A stretch of DNA of 64,000 nucleotides. Source: Ustilago trichophora. Taxonomy: Eukaryota; Basidiomycota; Ustilaginomycetes; Ustilaginales; Ustilaginaceae. The stretch covers positions 62,001-126,000 of the forward strand of contig OOIN01000027.1 in the NCBI GenBank assembly GCA_900323505.1, given 5' to 3'. Both the position numbers and the translations under genes were made by a program. Below the pieces are notes generated by a model. That model had not been told where the DNA came from and did no database searches. It saw nothing but the letters and a program-made list of their open reading frames with translations. Shown here piece after piece: positions 1 to 10,542 of this stretch (its first letter is position 1; every line of letters starts with the position of its first letter).

Positions 1-3000
1 GCTTGCGGTAGCGCGCAACCAGATCCAGATACAGCACAATCACCTTGTCGTAGCGGTAGTGCTCCTCGTAGAAGCCGATGAGCGCCCAGAAGGCGTGGGT
101 GACGTGCTCGAGGTGGATCTCAAACTTGTGCAGGCAAGCGTACCAGATGCGCAGGTAGTAGCGCTCGGCCTCATCAAAGTGACCCCGCTTATGGTGGCAG
201 TGGGCAAGCTTACCGGCAAGTACCAGCACCTCCAATACGTACTCTTCAGGGATCGAAATATCGACGCTGATGTCGAGGAAGCTCGACCAGGTCAGCTCAA
301 GCGTGCGGGTGATGACGATCTCGATCTCCTCATATCGGCTCTCCTTGATGAGGAGGTCGATGAGCAACATGCAAGCCTTGTACAGGTGCTTGTCGCCCTT
401 CCTGATGCAGCGCTCATAGTGCGTCTCGAAGATCTCGCGCGTGACGGTCTCGGTGACAGTCACCTTGGTGGTCGTCTTGGTCTTGCGCGTGATCTCCTCA
501 ATTTCTTCCGTGACCTCTGTCACGATGACGGTGATCTCGTGAGCTTCATCGTCATCAAGACGACCGCAGCCCTTGAACCAGCCAAACAGCTTGACAAAGA
601 TCTCGTAGCATATGGAGAGCAATCCAAACGTGCGGAGCACGCAGCCGAGCTGCTTGAGTCGGAGGATGATCTCGAGCTCCTTGCACTCCTCGTGGTGGAA
701 CTCGGCCCAGAGCACAATGAGCACATCGTGTGCCTCGGTGATGTGATCGTGCTTGTGCAGCAACATGGCGTACTCGATGCAGATGTCGATCTTGAGCAAA
801 GTCATCTCGAGAGACCATTGGCGGCGGCAGACCTCGCCGAGACGACGCCAGATGAGGAGGTAGAGCCTGCAAGCGTGATGCCAGTGGATCGTATGCTTGG
901 CATAGCCACGAGCGAGGCGGAGCAAGACCATGATGCGGGCATCGTGTTCGTGCTCATCATCGTGCACATCGACGGTCTCAAGGATCGAAGTGACGTAGGT
1001 GTCGATCAGCTCGGTGTCCTCGCCATGGACAACGACCTCGAGACCGGCCATCTCGTTGCAGATGTGCTTGGTACGCTCGTGACGTGGGCCGTGCAGGTGC
1101 AGGAAGATGTGGTAGAGCTCGCGGTAGACGATAATGACCGAGGCGTGATCCTTGATGCTGATCAGAAGCTCGATGAGCATCTGGTACCAGTGAATGACCT
1201 GTTCGCTGTGCTGACCGTGCTGACGTTGGCAGATCTCGATGGTGAAACGGATCATGTGTTCGCGCATGGTGCAGATCTCGGTACGTTTGGAGAAGACAAG
1301 CGTCTCGGTACAGACCAGGAAGAGAGAGGCACAAGTGGTGACGATGAGCGAGAAACGATCGATGCAACGACCCTCTTGGCCTATCTTGCAGGCGTAGTAG
1401 AAGTACTCGGCGGCCTCCGTGAGCTGGTGGTGACCGCGGTGGATGGAAGCGAGCGCAAGGTAGACTTGCATGACTGAGAGGTGATCCTTGCCAAAGCAGG
1501 CCTTGCGGACCTCGAGTCCTGTGGTGTGGTGTGCCAAGTGTCGATGGTGGTTCCAGTAGGACCACTCGAGGAGAGCAAAGTGCGTAGATCGCGGGAACCA
1601 ATCGGCAAGATCCTTGGCCTCGAGACCGGATCGTTCAAAGTGGTGGCGCCAAAAGAGCACCGTGTACTCGACGACGTTGCCCTGGTTGAGCGAAGCCTCA
1701 AGCTCCTTACCGACCAGTAGGTCGAGGCAGGGCAGTGCCATGTCGGTAAAGTCGGAGCCGACGGAAAGCAAAAGCTTGCGAAGCATGCGCTTCTGCATGT
1801 CCTGCTCGTCCTTGAGGAGGTGGTCTTTGGCATAGCTGCGAAGGGTGGCGTGGCGGAAGTGGAGGTGACCGCGGATCTCGTGGAAGAAGATGGCGACGTG
1901 AGGCGAGGAGCGAGCTGCCTCGAGCATTTCAGGTCGCATGAGCGCTTCGAGCTCTGTCCAGCAAAGGGAGCGTCTAGCTACGAGCATAAACTGTAGGAGC
2001 CTCTCACCAGCCTCGCCGAGATGCTTGGCGTGCTCATGAAGTAGAGCATGAAGGTCATGGGTGCAGTCGACGTTGTGGTCGCCGTGCAGGCGAAGCAGCT
2101 CGAGGTAGAGGAAGGCCCAGAGGAAGGAACCGTCGGCGCGCTCGACGAGTGAGCTGATGAGCTCGTCGTCAAATGCAACTGAGGACTTTGTGAGTCCGCT
2201 GCGCAGATACGTGTCAAGGTCGCGAGCGTTGACATCGCGAGTGATCTTGTAATCGGCGAGGTCATCCGAGAATGCGCTGCCGAAAGTGACCATACGAGCG
2301 CGAGGGCTGTTCTGAACACACTTGCGGAGGTGCTGGAAGGCCTTTTGGTGGCGAGTGCTTAGACCATCGACGAGCAAGAGGATCTCGTTGCTAGCTGTGC
2401 TGCGCGCGAGAGTCTGCTCGAGGACCTGCCAAAGACCATCGGCGAGCTCGTCATCATCGTTGTCCCTGACTAGCACGCTGGCGAGGTCAGAGTGCAGCTG
2501 AATGTCGCCAATGTTTTGCTGCCAAATCTGGTAGAGGAGCGACCTGGCTAGGTCGAGCTCAGTGTGCGAGTCGTGCTGGTCGATCAAGAGCACGTCGTAG
2601 GACTTGCGACCGAGTGTCCTGCGGAGACGTTCCTGCGTCCACACAGCAAGGGTCGACTTTCCGCTTCCTGGTTTTCCGGTGATCTGCAGCACATCGTCGT
2701 GACTGCGAAGAAAGTTGAGCAGTGGCGATTGGAACCACTCGCATGTTTCGGGAGCTACAGCTGTCTGTCGGTGAAGGCTGGCAAAGAGACGGCTCTTGAG
2801 AGTGAGGCCAGCAGGCCCCGCGAGCTCGGCCAAGATGGTGGCGGTCGAGACAAGGGGCGTCTTGTGCTGCTGGAGGGAGAGACGCCATACGATGCGGTGG
2901 AGCTGAGCAACCTCGACGTCGATCGAATCGATGGCACCGGAGAAGAGACTGCCGATATCGATGGCCTCGGCGCTGGTGGGGGAGAGACGGCTCATACGGC

Positions 3001-3787
3001 TTCTAACATGGCGAGCAAGTTCAGCGCTGAGCGACATGTAGCGGTTGAAGAGCGAAAGCAGCAGCGAGCGCACAGAAGCATGGATGAGGAAAGGATGGCT
3101 CTGGTGGAGCGATCGGATGAGGAGGTTGGCGATCTGGGAGAGAAGTTCAAAGAGAGGACGAAGCGCCTCTGCCTGATGATGACCGATGTCGAGCAAAAGG
3201 CGAATGGCTACGAGCGAGGTCTTTAGGGAATGCTCGTTGGCAGCGAGCTGTGCAAAGTGGTTGAGCTGGGCACCGACCTCTTCAGCTTGGCGTAAGACCT
3301 TGTCCCAGGCCGAATTTTTGCGAGGCATGTGAAGGAGACGCTCGTGTGAGAGGAACTCGAGGTAGCACTCGAGGTCGCAGTCGACAAAGTCCTGCTCGGT
3401 GAGGTCATCGATGAGGACGACAAAGGCGCGTCGAATGTCGATCGAGGGCTGGTGCATGGTGAGGAAGCTGTGCTGTTGGTCGGTGACCGAAGGAGTGGTG
3501 AGAGGGGTATCGTTGTTGATGGTGTCACTCGCTTCGGTGAGCTCGGTGAAGTGGCTTTCCATCCGCTCAAAGGAAGGTTTGATGGCGCTGGTGGTGCCGA
3601 GCGCAGTGTCGAGTTTGGAGTCAGCTTGGGCAGGCATGTTGACACCCGAGGTGGATCGACTCAGCTTTTCTGATGTGGGTTCAAAGGGGGGGAAAAGGAG
3701 GTGAGTAGGTAGTCATAAGCAAAACGAGGATAGGAGGAGCAGTGACAACGTACGAAGTGTGTTACGTCCAAGACCAAGGACGTTCAT
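1..3787 (-). CDS. NACHT/TPR STAND-type NTPase (NLR-like), 3' end outside window
   Basis: The frame is open on the minus strand from 3787 to the left edge (more than 1,200 codons, no stop). I read the protein by reverse translation. Counting from the internal ATG at 3637, a P-loop GKPGSGKST lies near residue 320 and a Walker-B-like ILLLVDGLS near 417. A VNARDLDTYLR segment and a GSFLWAFLYLELL segment follow near 480-505, both typical of fungal NACHT modules. From about residue 710 to the edge there are kinesin-light-chain-like TPR helices, for example LALASIHRGHHELTEAAEYF. An alternative 5' end uses ATG 3787, exon 3787-3754 and an 84-base GT-AG intron 3753-3670, joined in frame; the simple alternative starts at 3637. 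Known family: STAND proteins are nucleotide-driven switches in fungal incompatibility and immunity-like signalling. The role here is inferred. The Walker B lacks the usual DE pair and no N-terminal effector domain was recognised. Confidence 0.8.
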
Positions 3788-5330
3788 CTAGTCTGTGATG
3801 GCAAATAGTAGAGAGGGGACAGTGATGCTTCCAAAGACGGTAGTGCTGGGAGAGGGAAGACAAGGGTATAAGATGATGGCTGAGGGGGAACGTTTCTCGG
3901 TGATTCATGCCCTGTGGAGAGCTCCTTATAAGCTTTCTATCTACGCCTGGCTGACCAGCCTTTCAGACTGAGCAGCTACATCGACCAACTGGCACTCTTT
4001 CTCTCTTCCTCCCCACAGATACACAGCGGAATCGAAATGAAATTCGCTATGGACACGCATCACAGTCCGAGAGAGGGATGACGACGACGCTGGGGAGGGA
4101 TGGAAAGTGTCAATATTAAAACAAGGCCGGATAATCGTGCGAGGTGTGTGTACAGGCGCGGGAAGGATCACGGAGAGTGGGGGCTTGCCATTCACGATTC
4201 TGAGCATAGCGGGAAGCTGTCAATGTCAGGCACGCGCTGTCCAAAAGCGCTGTCCAAGTGTGCCTTTGCATGAGACGGCTGCGCTTCGGGCTAGCGATGC
4301 AGGTTGAGGCAGAAGAGCAGTGTTTGATCGTGGCAGACGCATGTGTGGAGAGGTGGAGTTGCAACTTTGTTTAGATTTTCCCAGTCCCGTGCTTCCATTT
4401 TTTATTTTTATTTTATTTTTTCTTTTTCTTTTTCTTGCACTTTATCCGACCGCATCCACAAGCACATACATACAAGTTAGAGACGGGAAGAGAGTGAGAG
4501 AGTGAGAGAGTGAGTGACCGGTAGCGCTGCTCAATTTCTACAAAAACAGGGTTCGCATGCTGTAATTAACTTACGCCATGTGCGTCGCTGATCTTTGGCG
4601 GCATAACTCACCTTAGCACAAGCCGGTGCACAAGCTTTGGTTCCCACGACTCTTGGCGCGGGCAAGAGCATCCTCGGGTTCAAATCGTACCGACTTGCGA
4701 TTCTTCTGTTCCTTTCCGGTCAACCTAGCCAAGCTGATCCAGGCACAGAATCTCGACATGTTGAGTTTAGACAGGGCAGAGCAAGCCGTGCTTGATCGTG
4801 TCGAAATGGAGGACGGAGATGTGATCATTAGCTTTGTGTCTGTGTCTACGATGCTGAAAATCACCCGTGAAAGGGTACAGAGACCAAGAGAGCTGGAGGC
4901 AGCACAAAACGAAATCGCTGCACCAGCACCGACAAAAAGGGCTTTCATCACCACTGCTGCATCCCCAACAAAGGGAAAGGCTTTTTAACCACGAAGGCAG
5001 CAAGGACGAGAAGCATACAGCGAACAGCGACAGGTGCAGACGAGTAGGCGATGATGATGACGAAGAATTTGTCGAGGTGTCGAGCAGACGACATTATCTG
5101 GCGGGTTATCAGATCTCCAACCCAATCCGTTAATCGCACGGACCTCTGCTTCTGCTCCTATCCAATCCAGATTGTTCTGCCGTGTGCGATACCAGACCTC
5201 TCACTCACACCGATCTAATCCGTCGTCAAAGCTGCCGGTGACACATAACTGCAAATCGTGTTTGGGATTTTTTGCAACTTTAAAAGAGTGGTGGTTCGAT
5301 CGATCTCAACAGCATGAAAGAGTTCAAGCA
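3788..5330. other. Intergenic, no supported gene
   Basis: Contains a T-rich tract (about 4396-4436) and a GAGAGAGT-type repeat (about 4486-4516). A plus-strand frame at 4626-4988 (120 codons) has fairly codon-like composition (internal LAKLIQAQNLDMLSLDRAE) but no recognised family. Overlapping minus-strand frames are equally short. I do not call a gene. Confidence 0.4.
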
Positions 5331-6569
5331 TTACAAAGGCGCACCGGTTCCAAACAGCTCCAGACGAATGTCGTCCTTCTCCACCCCGAGGTGTTCTAGT
5401 GCTGTTTTGGTTTCCAACATAAACTCTTGCGGGCCGCAGATAAAGTATACCGGCTTAGTTGGCTGGGTTCCTAATAGAAGATCTTGTTGTATGTCCAGTG
5501 ATTTTACTGTGAGTCTGCCTTTTTCGTGGAAGTGTACGCCCTTAGTCTCGTTGCTAGTGGGGGAGGTTAGGAAGCTCTTGTACCTAATATTGGGGTGGGT
5601 GGAGGATACCGCCTGAAGATGGTCCCAAAAGGCTCTCGATGAGGAGGTTCTTGCACCATGGAGAAAGACGATTTGCTGGCTTATCCCTTGCTCTACCATC
5701 GTATCCAAAATCGAAATAAACGGGGTGATTCCTACACCGGCCGAAATCATCACCACCGGTCTCTTGGCATCCTCCTCCCCATCCCAAAACATTTCGCCTG
5801 CTGGATGCGAAAGATGCACAACATCTCCAACCTGAATGTCGTCATGCAGAGCGTTGCTGACATATCCAGGACGCATTCCCGACAAACCTCGATCTTTCCT
5901 CACACTGATCCGATAATACTTTGCATTAGGTGCCGCACTGAGAGAGTACTGCCTCGCCTGACGAAATCCAGGCTGACGTTCCACGTCGACCAACACGCTG
6001 ATATACTGGCCTGGACGATACACAGGCAGCGCATTCCGATCCAACGGCGATAGGTGGAACGAGGTGATCTCTTGCGATTCTTGCTTCTTTTCGATCACCT
6101 GAAACTGTTTCCAGTCGTTCCATCCGTCTGAGTCGAATGTTTGGTACAGTGCGGCTTCTCGAGAAATCATGATCTGTGCCAGTTGATCATATGCCTCTGC
6201 CCACGCGCTTAAGTGGGTTGGGGTCAATGCGGGACCCAAAACGTGCGACATGGCATCGAGCAGGTGCTTGCCTACGATGGCATATTGAGACGGTTGCACG
6301 TAGAGGCTGACGTGCTTGGAACAGATCTTGTCGAGAGCAGGGGTGAGGATGCTGGGATCGTCGATGTTGGTGGCATAGGCGTACAAGGCAGATGCAAGGG
6401 CGGACGCCTGTCGGTGGTTCGCTTGGTTAGTCTGGTTGAAGACCGACTTCAACGATGGATTTTCGGAAAGCAAGGTCGAGTAGAAGCGGAGTACGATCGT
6501 TTTGCCATGTTCTTGAAGTACAGGGACTGTCGCTTTGATCTGCTCGATTTGGGCGGGATTGAGTGGCAT
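5331..6569 (-). CDS. FHB1: Flavohemoglobin (nitric oxide dioxygenase)
   Basis: Flavohemoprotein of 412 aa, the usual length for the family. It oxidises NO to nitrate with O2 and NAD(P)H in the cytosol or mitochondria. The globin domain (residues 1-140) shows B10 Tyr30, E7 Gln54 and the proximal His86 in KHVSL. The FAD-binding barrel follows with RQYSLS at 206-211. The NAD(P)-binding domain has AGVGITP at 277-283 and CGPQEFM at 378-384. The start is the ATG at 6569; the frame is open further upstream but encodes a low-complexity (RLDST)2 stretch from a short direct repeat. A TATA-like box lies about 95 bases upstream. The family is usually induced by nitrosative stress; regulation here is not shown. 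All key residues are intact. Confidence 0.95.
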   Translation of the reverse strand: MPLNPAQIEQIKATVPVLQEHGKTIVLRFYSTLLSENPSLKSVFNQTNQANHRQASALASALYAYATNIDDPSILTPALDKICSKHVSLYVQPSQYAIVGKHLLDAMSHVLGPALTPTHLSAWAEAYDQLAQIMISREAALYQTFDSDGWNDWKQFQVIEKKQESQEITSFHLSPLDRNALPVYRPGQYISVLVDVERQPGFRQARQYSLSAAPNAKYYRISVRKDRGLSGMRPGYVSNALHDDIQVGDVVHLSHPAGEMFWDGEEDAKRPVVMISAGVGITPFISILDTMVEQGISQQIVFLHGARTSSSRAFWDHLQAVSSTHPNIRYKSFLTSPTSNETKGVHFHEKGRLTVKSLDIQQDLLLGTQPTKPVYFICGPQEFMLETKTALEHLGVEKDDIRLELFGTGAPL

Positions 6570-6660
6570 GGTGAGAGACCGAGTCGAGTCAAGTCGAGTC
6601 GAATCGAGGCGTGGTTTGGGAAAACAAGAGTGTTTGAGCTTGGCTTGAACGGCGCTCTTG

Positions 6661-6668
6661 TTATATAG
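6661..6668 (-). promoter_or_regulatory. TATA-like box of the flavohemoglobin gene
   Basis: CTATATAA on the minus strand, 92-99 bases upstream of the ATG at 6569. Confidence 0.4.
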
Positions 6669-7000
6669 CACAAAGATTAAGGTGTTCGAGGAGTGGGGTG
6701 GATTCAATTCTCGTTGCTAAAACCCTGACGGAACATGACGGTTGCAAATGGTGCCACTGTGCGATCAATGTGGGTCATTGGATGAAACAGCAACCTTGCG
6801 CCGGTACCTTCCGCGAAATGTCAAGCTTGTACCGATCGATTCCATGCACAACCCGACGTGCGACACCCACACCCAAGACAGCAGCCGAGATACCTACCCA
6901 GCCATGAACGCCGTGTCAACGTTGAAACACAAAGCCAGCTCGAAGTGGCAATGTCACATGGACTCCGGTCGAGTCCGGTTCGGCATTGCTGCAGCTTAAC

Positions 7001-7020
7001 CTGTACTGTGTACTGTACAC
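7001..7020. repeat. GTACTGTAC-type element
   Basis: Two overlapping TGTACTGT units ending TACTGTACAC. One of a family of elements recurring between genes across the window. Confidence 0.7.
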
Positions 7021-7120
7021 ATGTTGTGTTGTCAGGGAATCAATTAGCGCGGAATCTCAGGCGACAAACAATCATTCCGACTCTCGGCAAGGCTCGGCAG
7101 AATTTGATTTTTTGATTTTT

Positions 7121-7123
<3 letters not shown>

Positions 7124-7155
<32 letters not shown>
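7124..7155. repeat. Poly(T) tract
   Basis: About 30 T residues, preceded by short GATTTTTT repeats. Confidence 0.9.
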
Positions 7156-7411
7156 CCGCCGGACAGGATCAGAATCACAAAATCGGCTTCGTTCGGGAAG
7201 GTCGTGAATCGTTTATGTGGAACCGAAGGAATTTTGCACAATTACACATCCTACTATCCTTCTGTACCGTATGCCGAGTGGCGTGGTCCAAGTTCATGTG
7301 CGGTACCAAGCTCGACGGTCTTCACACTCTCTCACCATCGTCTTGTGATTGGTACACCTCACAATGCAGTGCCTTTGCTTTCTCAACCAATCCGCCTCAT
7401 CGCGTTCGCCC

Positions 7412-7425
7412 CTGTACTGTACTGT
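7412..7425. repeat. GTACTGTAC-type element
   Basis: CTGTACTGTACTGT, same family as 7001-7020. Confidence 0.6.
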
Positions 7426-7515
7426 GCATGTATTTTAACAGAAATCTCGCACGTCGATGGCTTTCGAGGAGAGTAGTGGTGTTTGGATTGCAAGCAGTTC
7501 TGACGGGATTCTCGA

Positions 7516-8238
7516 TCAAAGCAAAGCGGGTGTTGCTACAATCTGGAGGGCTTTCTCTGTATCTGACCGGAAGAGTTGGGTTGCGGTAGATGTGAGGTGT
7601 TGACCTGCGGTTTGTGGCGAGCCTGCGTTGATGGGTGGATTTGGATCGTACTCCATGATGAGTTGGGTTAATTTTGCTACGTCGTCGCTCTTGAGGAGTT
7701 GGAGGAGGGTTAGACCAAAGTCGATGCCTGCGGTGACGCCTCCTGCTGTGATACGGTTGCGATCGTGAACCACGCGCTGGTTGAGAGTTTCGATGCCCAT
7801 AGCTTTGAGTACGTCGAGCGAAGTCCAGTGAGTGGTGGCCTTATAACCGTCTAACAGTCCTGCACGACCAAGTAGCAGCGATCCCGTACAAACCGAAGTA
7901 ACGTATCTTGCTCTACTACCCAATCGACGCAACTGTCCCAGAAAACTAGCATCCGATAACAAAGGATTGATAGAGCTAAGTGGTCCACCAGGAACGACAA
8001 GTATATCCACCTGATCCAACTCGTCAAATGTCGCCGTAGGCAAAGCTCTTACGGGAGCAATGTCAGTTTCAACCGCATCGAGCGTATGATGAAGCAAATA
8101 CGTTTGAAAGTGCAATGCAAACGTTGTCAATGGTCCAATATAGTCGAGCTGAGTTACGCCTGGAAAAAGCACGATCCCCGCCACAAGCCGCGGCGGCGAC
8201 GACGACGACGACTGCTGCTCCTCGTGCTCCTGCGACAT
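7516..8238 (-). CDS. DJ-1/PfpI family protein, isocyanide hydratase-like
   Basis: 240 aa. After a short Ser-rich N-terminus comes a DJ-1/PfpI fold: GIVLFPGVTQLDYIGP (Asp32), VDILVVPGGP, the nucleophile elbow SVCTGS with Cys117, and TTHW with His137. The Cys-Thr-Gly-Ser elbow plus the early LDY Asp is the pattern of the isonitrile-hydratase (InhA-like) branch rather than chaperone-type Hsp31 or glyoxalase III; substrate is inferred from this only. The start is the ATG at 8238, with a TATATATA box about 50 bases upstream. Its neighbour on the same strand, the flavohemoglobin, is also a small-molecule detoxification enzyme, but they have separate promoters. Confidence 0.88.
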   Translation of the reverse strand: MSQEHEEQQSSSSSPPRLVAGIVLFPGVTQLDYIGPLTTFALHFQTYLLHHTLDAVETDIAPVRALPTATFDELDQVDILVVPGGPLSSINPLLSDASFLGQLRRLGSRARYVTSVCTGSLLLGRAGLLDGYKATTHWTSLDVLKAMGIETLNQRVVHDRNRITAGGVTAGIDFGLTLLQLLKSDDVAKLTQLIMEYDPNPPINAGSPQTAGQHLTSTATQLFRSDTEKALQIVATPALL

Positions 8239-8289
8239 GATATCGTACTGGGGGAACCAAAGATTTTTGATACAACAAGAATGCGCCTC

Positions 8290-8297
8290 TATATATA
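8290..8297 (-). promoter_or_regulatory. TATA box of the DJ-1/PfpI gene
   Basis: TATATATA, 52-59 bases upstream of the ATG at 8238. Confidence 0.45.
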
Positions 8298-8500
8298 CAT
8301 TTTAGATGTAGAAAAAGAACTTTTCACGCATTTCGCCATATGTATGGCTCGTCCGTCCCGTCGTTTAAAGCTTGGGTTCGGATGAATAGGATAGACGAGA
8401 GACAGTGACAGAGACAGAGAACGATGAGATGACGAAAACCAGCACAGCATTTTAAGAGACACATCTAGCCAAGTCGCGATGGCGGCCTTTGCTTGAGGTT

Positions 8501-8514
8501 GTACTGTGCTGTAC
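8501..8514. repeat. GTACTGTAC-type element, imperfect
   Basis: GTACTGTGCTGTAC, one mismatch inside the palindrome; about 260 bases upstream of the DJ-1/PfpI start. Confidence 0.5.
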
Positions 8515-8535
8515 ATTGCGTCAAAGTGCTTGACG

Positions 8536-9438
8536 CTAGCCTGCGCTTTCGCTTTCGTCCTGATGCAAGCGCACGAGCTTGCCGTTGATGCAAAGCTCGT
8601 TGTCATGCCACGCAAGCTGATGAGATGAGCTCAAGTGTTTGATGAACCTCCCCTTATTCTCTTCAAACTTGGCCTTTGATATCGAGTCCAATTGACCAAG
8701 GATCACCGACATATCTTCTTTGGCTGGACTGTGCAGTCCCTCCAGCAGCGGGAAGGTTGTCTCACCCGAACGCTTGACATACCAGTGATGGCGTAGACAT
8801 GGGTCTGGTGGGGCACTTTGCGGCTCCGTGCGTGGTCGCTTGCTTGGAACCTCGTCGCCTGCTGGCTGTTCCTGTAAAGTGAATCGCCTTCGAGAATACT
8901 GGTGTCCATCGTGCTGATGCGGGCTCCTGAGATCTATGAAAAGCTCGACACACTGTCTTGGCAGCGGCAGAGCTGCGAGCCGCGGTCGCACCGGTTCTTG
9001 CTTGGTCCCTTTCGGCACATTGATGCAGTTCTTGACCTGATTCGCAACGTAGGACAGCTTTTCTGGATCAAAGCGGTCTTCCCCGATGGGGGGCTTGTTG
9101 GTCTCCGGGGTGTGGTAGACAGGAATCAAAAGGTCCCACCCAGATTGTCCGCTTGGACCCCGTGCAGCAGCGTGCCTGAGCCAAAGCTCGGGCAGAAGCA
9201 ATGGATCGATCTCCTTGACTTGAGACACCTGCTTTTCGAGTGTGACAATTTGCTTGAAGTTGATCCGGGCACGCTCTGCCCACAGCCGATACTCGACAAT
9301 GCCCGACAAAGACGCATCTGGTTGGCCAAGCGTGGCGTCAGCGTATGGAGATGAGGGTGGCGCCCATAGAACCTCGACGTAGGTTGCACCGATCAGCGTC
9401 TCGATCCATTTGGCAAGCGTAATAGGGGCAACGATGGC
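8536..9438 (-). CDS. Unrecognised protein, first exon unresolved
   Basis: A minus-strand frame is open from an in-frame TAG (9439-9441) to the stop at 8536 and is clearly protein-like throughout, with segments such as LAKWIETLIGATYVEVLWAP, DPLLLPELWLRHAA and ELFIDLRSP. No ATG occurs before residue ~240, so translation must begin in an upstream exon. CACGTAG just before 9438 can serve as a 3' splice site in phase 0. The nearest upstream ATG that would join in phase is at 9529 (MAADM, donor at 9514), but that donor, GTCGCG, is weak, so the 5' exon is not settled. A basic KRPRTEP stretch mid-protein could be a nuclear signal. No domain, signal peptide or membrane segment was recognised. Possibly smut-specific. 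Confidence 0.6.
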   Translation of the reverse strand, partial: AIVAPITLAKWIETLIGATYVEVLWAPPSSPYADATLGQPDASLSGIVEYRLWAERARINFKQIVTLEKQVSQVKEIDPLLLPELWLRHAAARGPSGQSGWDLLIPVYHTPETNKPPIGEDRFDPEKLSYVANQVKNCINVPKGTKQEPVRPRLAALPLPRQCVELFIDLRSPHQHDGHQYSRRRFTLQEQPAGDEVPSKRPRTEPQSAPPDPCLRHHWYVKRSGETTFPLLEGLHSPAKEDMSVILGQLDSISKAKFEENKGRFIKHLSSSHQLAWHDNELCINGKLVRLHQDESESAG

Positions 9439-9529
9439 CTACGTGAATGTCTTTTGGGATGGCAGCGGGCATCATGCTCCAATTAAGTAGGCCTTGATAC
9501 ATGGACCTCGCGACCATGTCGGCGGCCAT

Positions 9530-9993
9530 AGTACATAGCAACATGACGCCTTGCTCGCCTTGGGCGCGCCCACATCGAGACCCAAGGGAGCTCGAGCGGC
9601 GACGAGGGATTGGATGACCATTCCCCATTTGACGTGGCCCGGTGGCTGGGTGGCTGCATGAGGCAAAGCACGATGTGTGACAGTAGGCGATGTTGTGACA
9701 ACACGAAGACAAGGCGGGGGCGGGAGCACACAGCATACAGCATGCACCAAAGGGGCGAGGATTGCCGAAATAGAGGTTGTGATGCGTTGGCTGAAGAATG
9801 TGTTAGAGCAGCCCAACCTCTCTCTCTTTCTCACACACAGTCGTGTGTCGGGCTAATGTGAAAATGGGATGCAATCAAAGACGAGTCTGTGTTGAGTTGA
9901 GAGGTATAATACAAGCATTGTATGTATGCTGAGGATCTGGGAAAAGAAAGAAACATGGAAGACAAGGGCGGGAATGGTAGGGAATGAATGGTT
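9530..9993. other. Intergenic, may hold the 5' exon of the 8536-9438 gene
   Basis: Short overlapping frames only, with no family resemblance. The first exon of the preceding minus-strand gene probably lies in or just below 9440-9620. Confidence 0.4.
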
Positions 9994-10542
9994 CTAGTCG
10001 GTGGTATCCATTCCCATGGTCATGCCAGAGTTGCCGGCACCAACGAGAGCAGACTTGGGCTTGGCCGAGGTGGCCTTGAGCTTGATCTTGTCGTTTGAGG
10101 AAGAGGCGAGTTGTCGGGAGGCGTCGATGGAAGCGCGAAGGTGAGCGTTGCGATGAACCAGGAGACGGTCTGCCTCTTTTGCTTTTGCCTTGACACCGGC
10201 GTTTGCCATGCGTGCCTTGTAAAAAGCGATTTCTCTGCGGGTCTTGATCTGCTGGATACGCTTCATGGCCTGGAGGGTGGTGGCGACGAGCTCGCGGTCG
10301 TAGCGGACGGGGACGTTGCGCTTCTTTTCGAACTCGAGCGTAGAATCGACCGTCATCTCCTTGCCGTTGGCCTTGCGGAAGGCCTTGGTCCATCGAACCT
10401 TTCGTGGGTTGCGCTTCAACTTGAAGTTCTTGTGGCATTTCGACTTGCAAAACTTGAAGATCTTTGCATCGTTACGAACAAAAGTGATACCTTTGCCTGG
10501 GTAGCACGGGGCGGAGCAGAAGAAGCAGTGCTCGATCCTCAT
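9994..10542 (-). CDS. RLP24: Ribosome biogenesis protein Rlp24
   Basis: 182 aa, intronless. The N-terminus is an L24e-type zinc module: [18 protein letters not shown], then [16 protein letters not shown], supplying four cysteines. The basic [20 protein letters not shown] segment follows. Length and the C-terminal tail match Rlp24 rather than the shorter cytosolic ribosomal L24e. Known role: Rlp24 occupies the L24 site on pre-60S particles in the nucleolus, recruits the AAA ATPase Drg1/Afg2 through its C-terminus and is released in the cytoplasm. The gene is divergent from the CPSF30 gene with about 560 bases between ATGs. Confidence 0.95.
   Translation of the reverse strand: MRIEHCFFCSAPCYPGKGITFVRNDAKIFKFCKSKCHKNFKLKRNPRKVRWTKAFRKANGKEMTVDSTLEFEKKRNVPVRYDRELVATTLQAMKRIQQIKTRREIAFYKARMANAGVKAKAKEADRLLVHRNAHLRASIDASRQLASSSNDKIKLKATSAKPKSALVGAGNSGMTMGMDTTD

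Larger units (their letters stand above)
6570..7515. other. Intergenic between flavohemoglobin 5' side and DJ-1-like gene 3' end
   Basis: No gene seen. It holds the flavohemoglobin leader and TATA box, two GTACTGTAC-type elements (7001-7020, 7412-7425) and a poly(T) tract. Confidence 0.6.

Noticed and set aside
59..1477. 472-codon open frame on the plus strand
   Set aside because: Antisense shadow of the NACHT/TPR gene; composition (Val/Leu/Asp/Glu-rich, no domain) mirrors the coding strand.
4626..4988. 120-codon plus-strand frame
   Set aside because: Somewhat codon-like but no family, no clear promoter, and equally long frames on the other strand.
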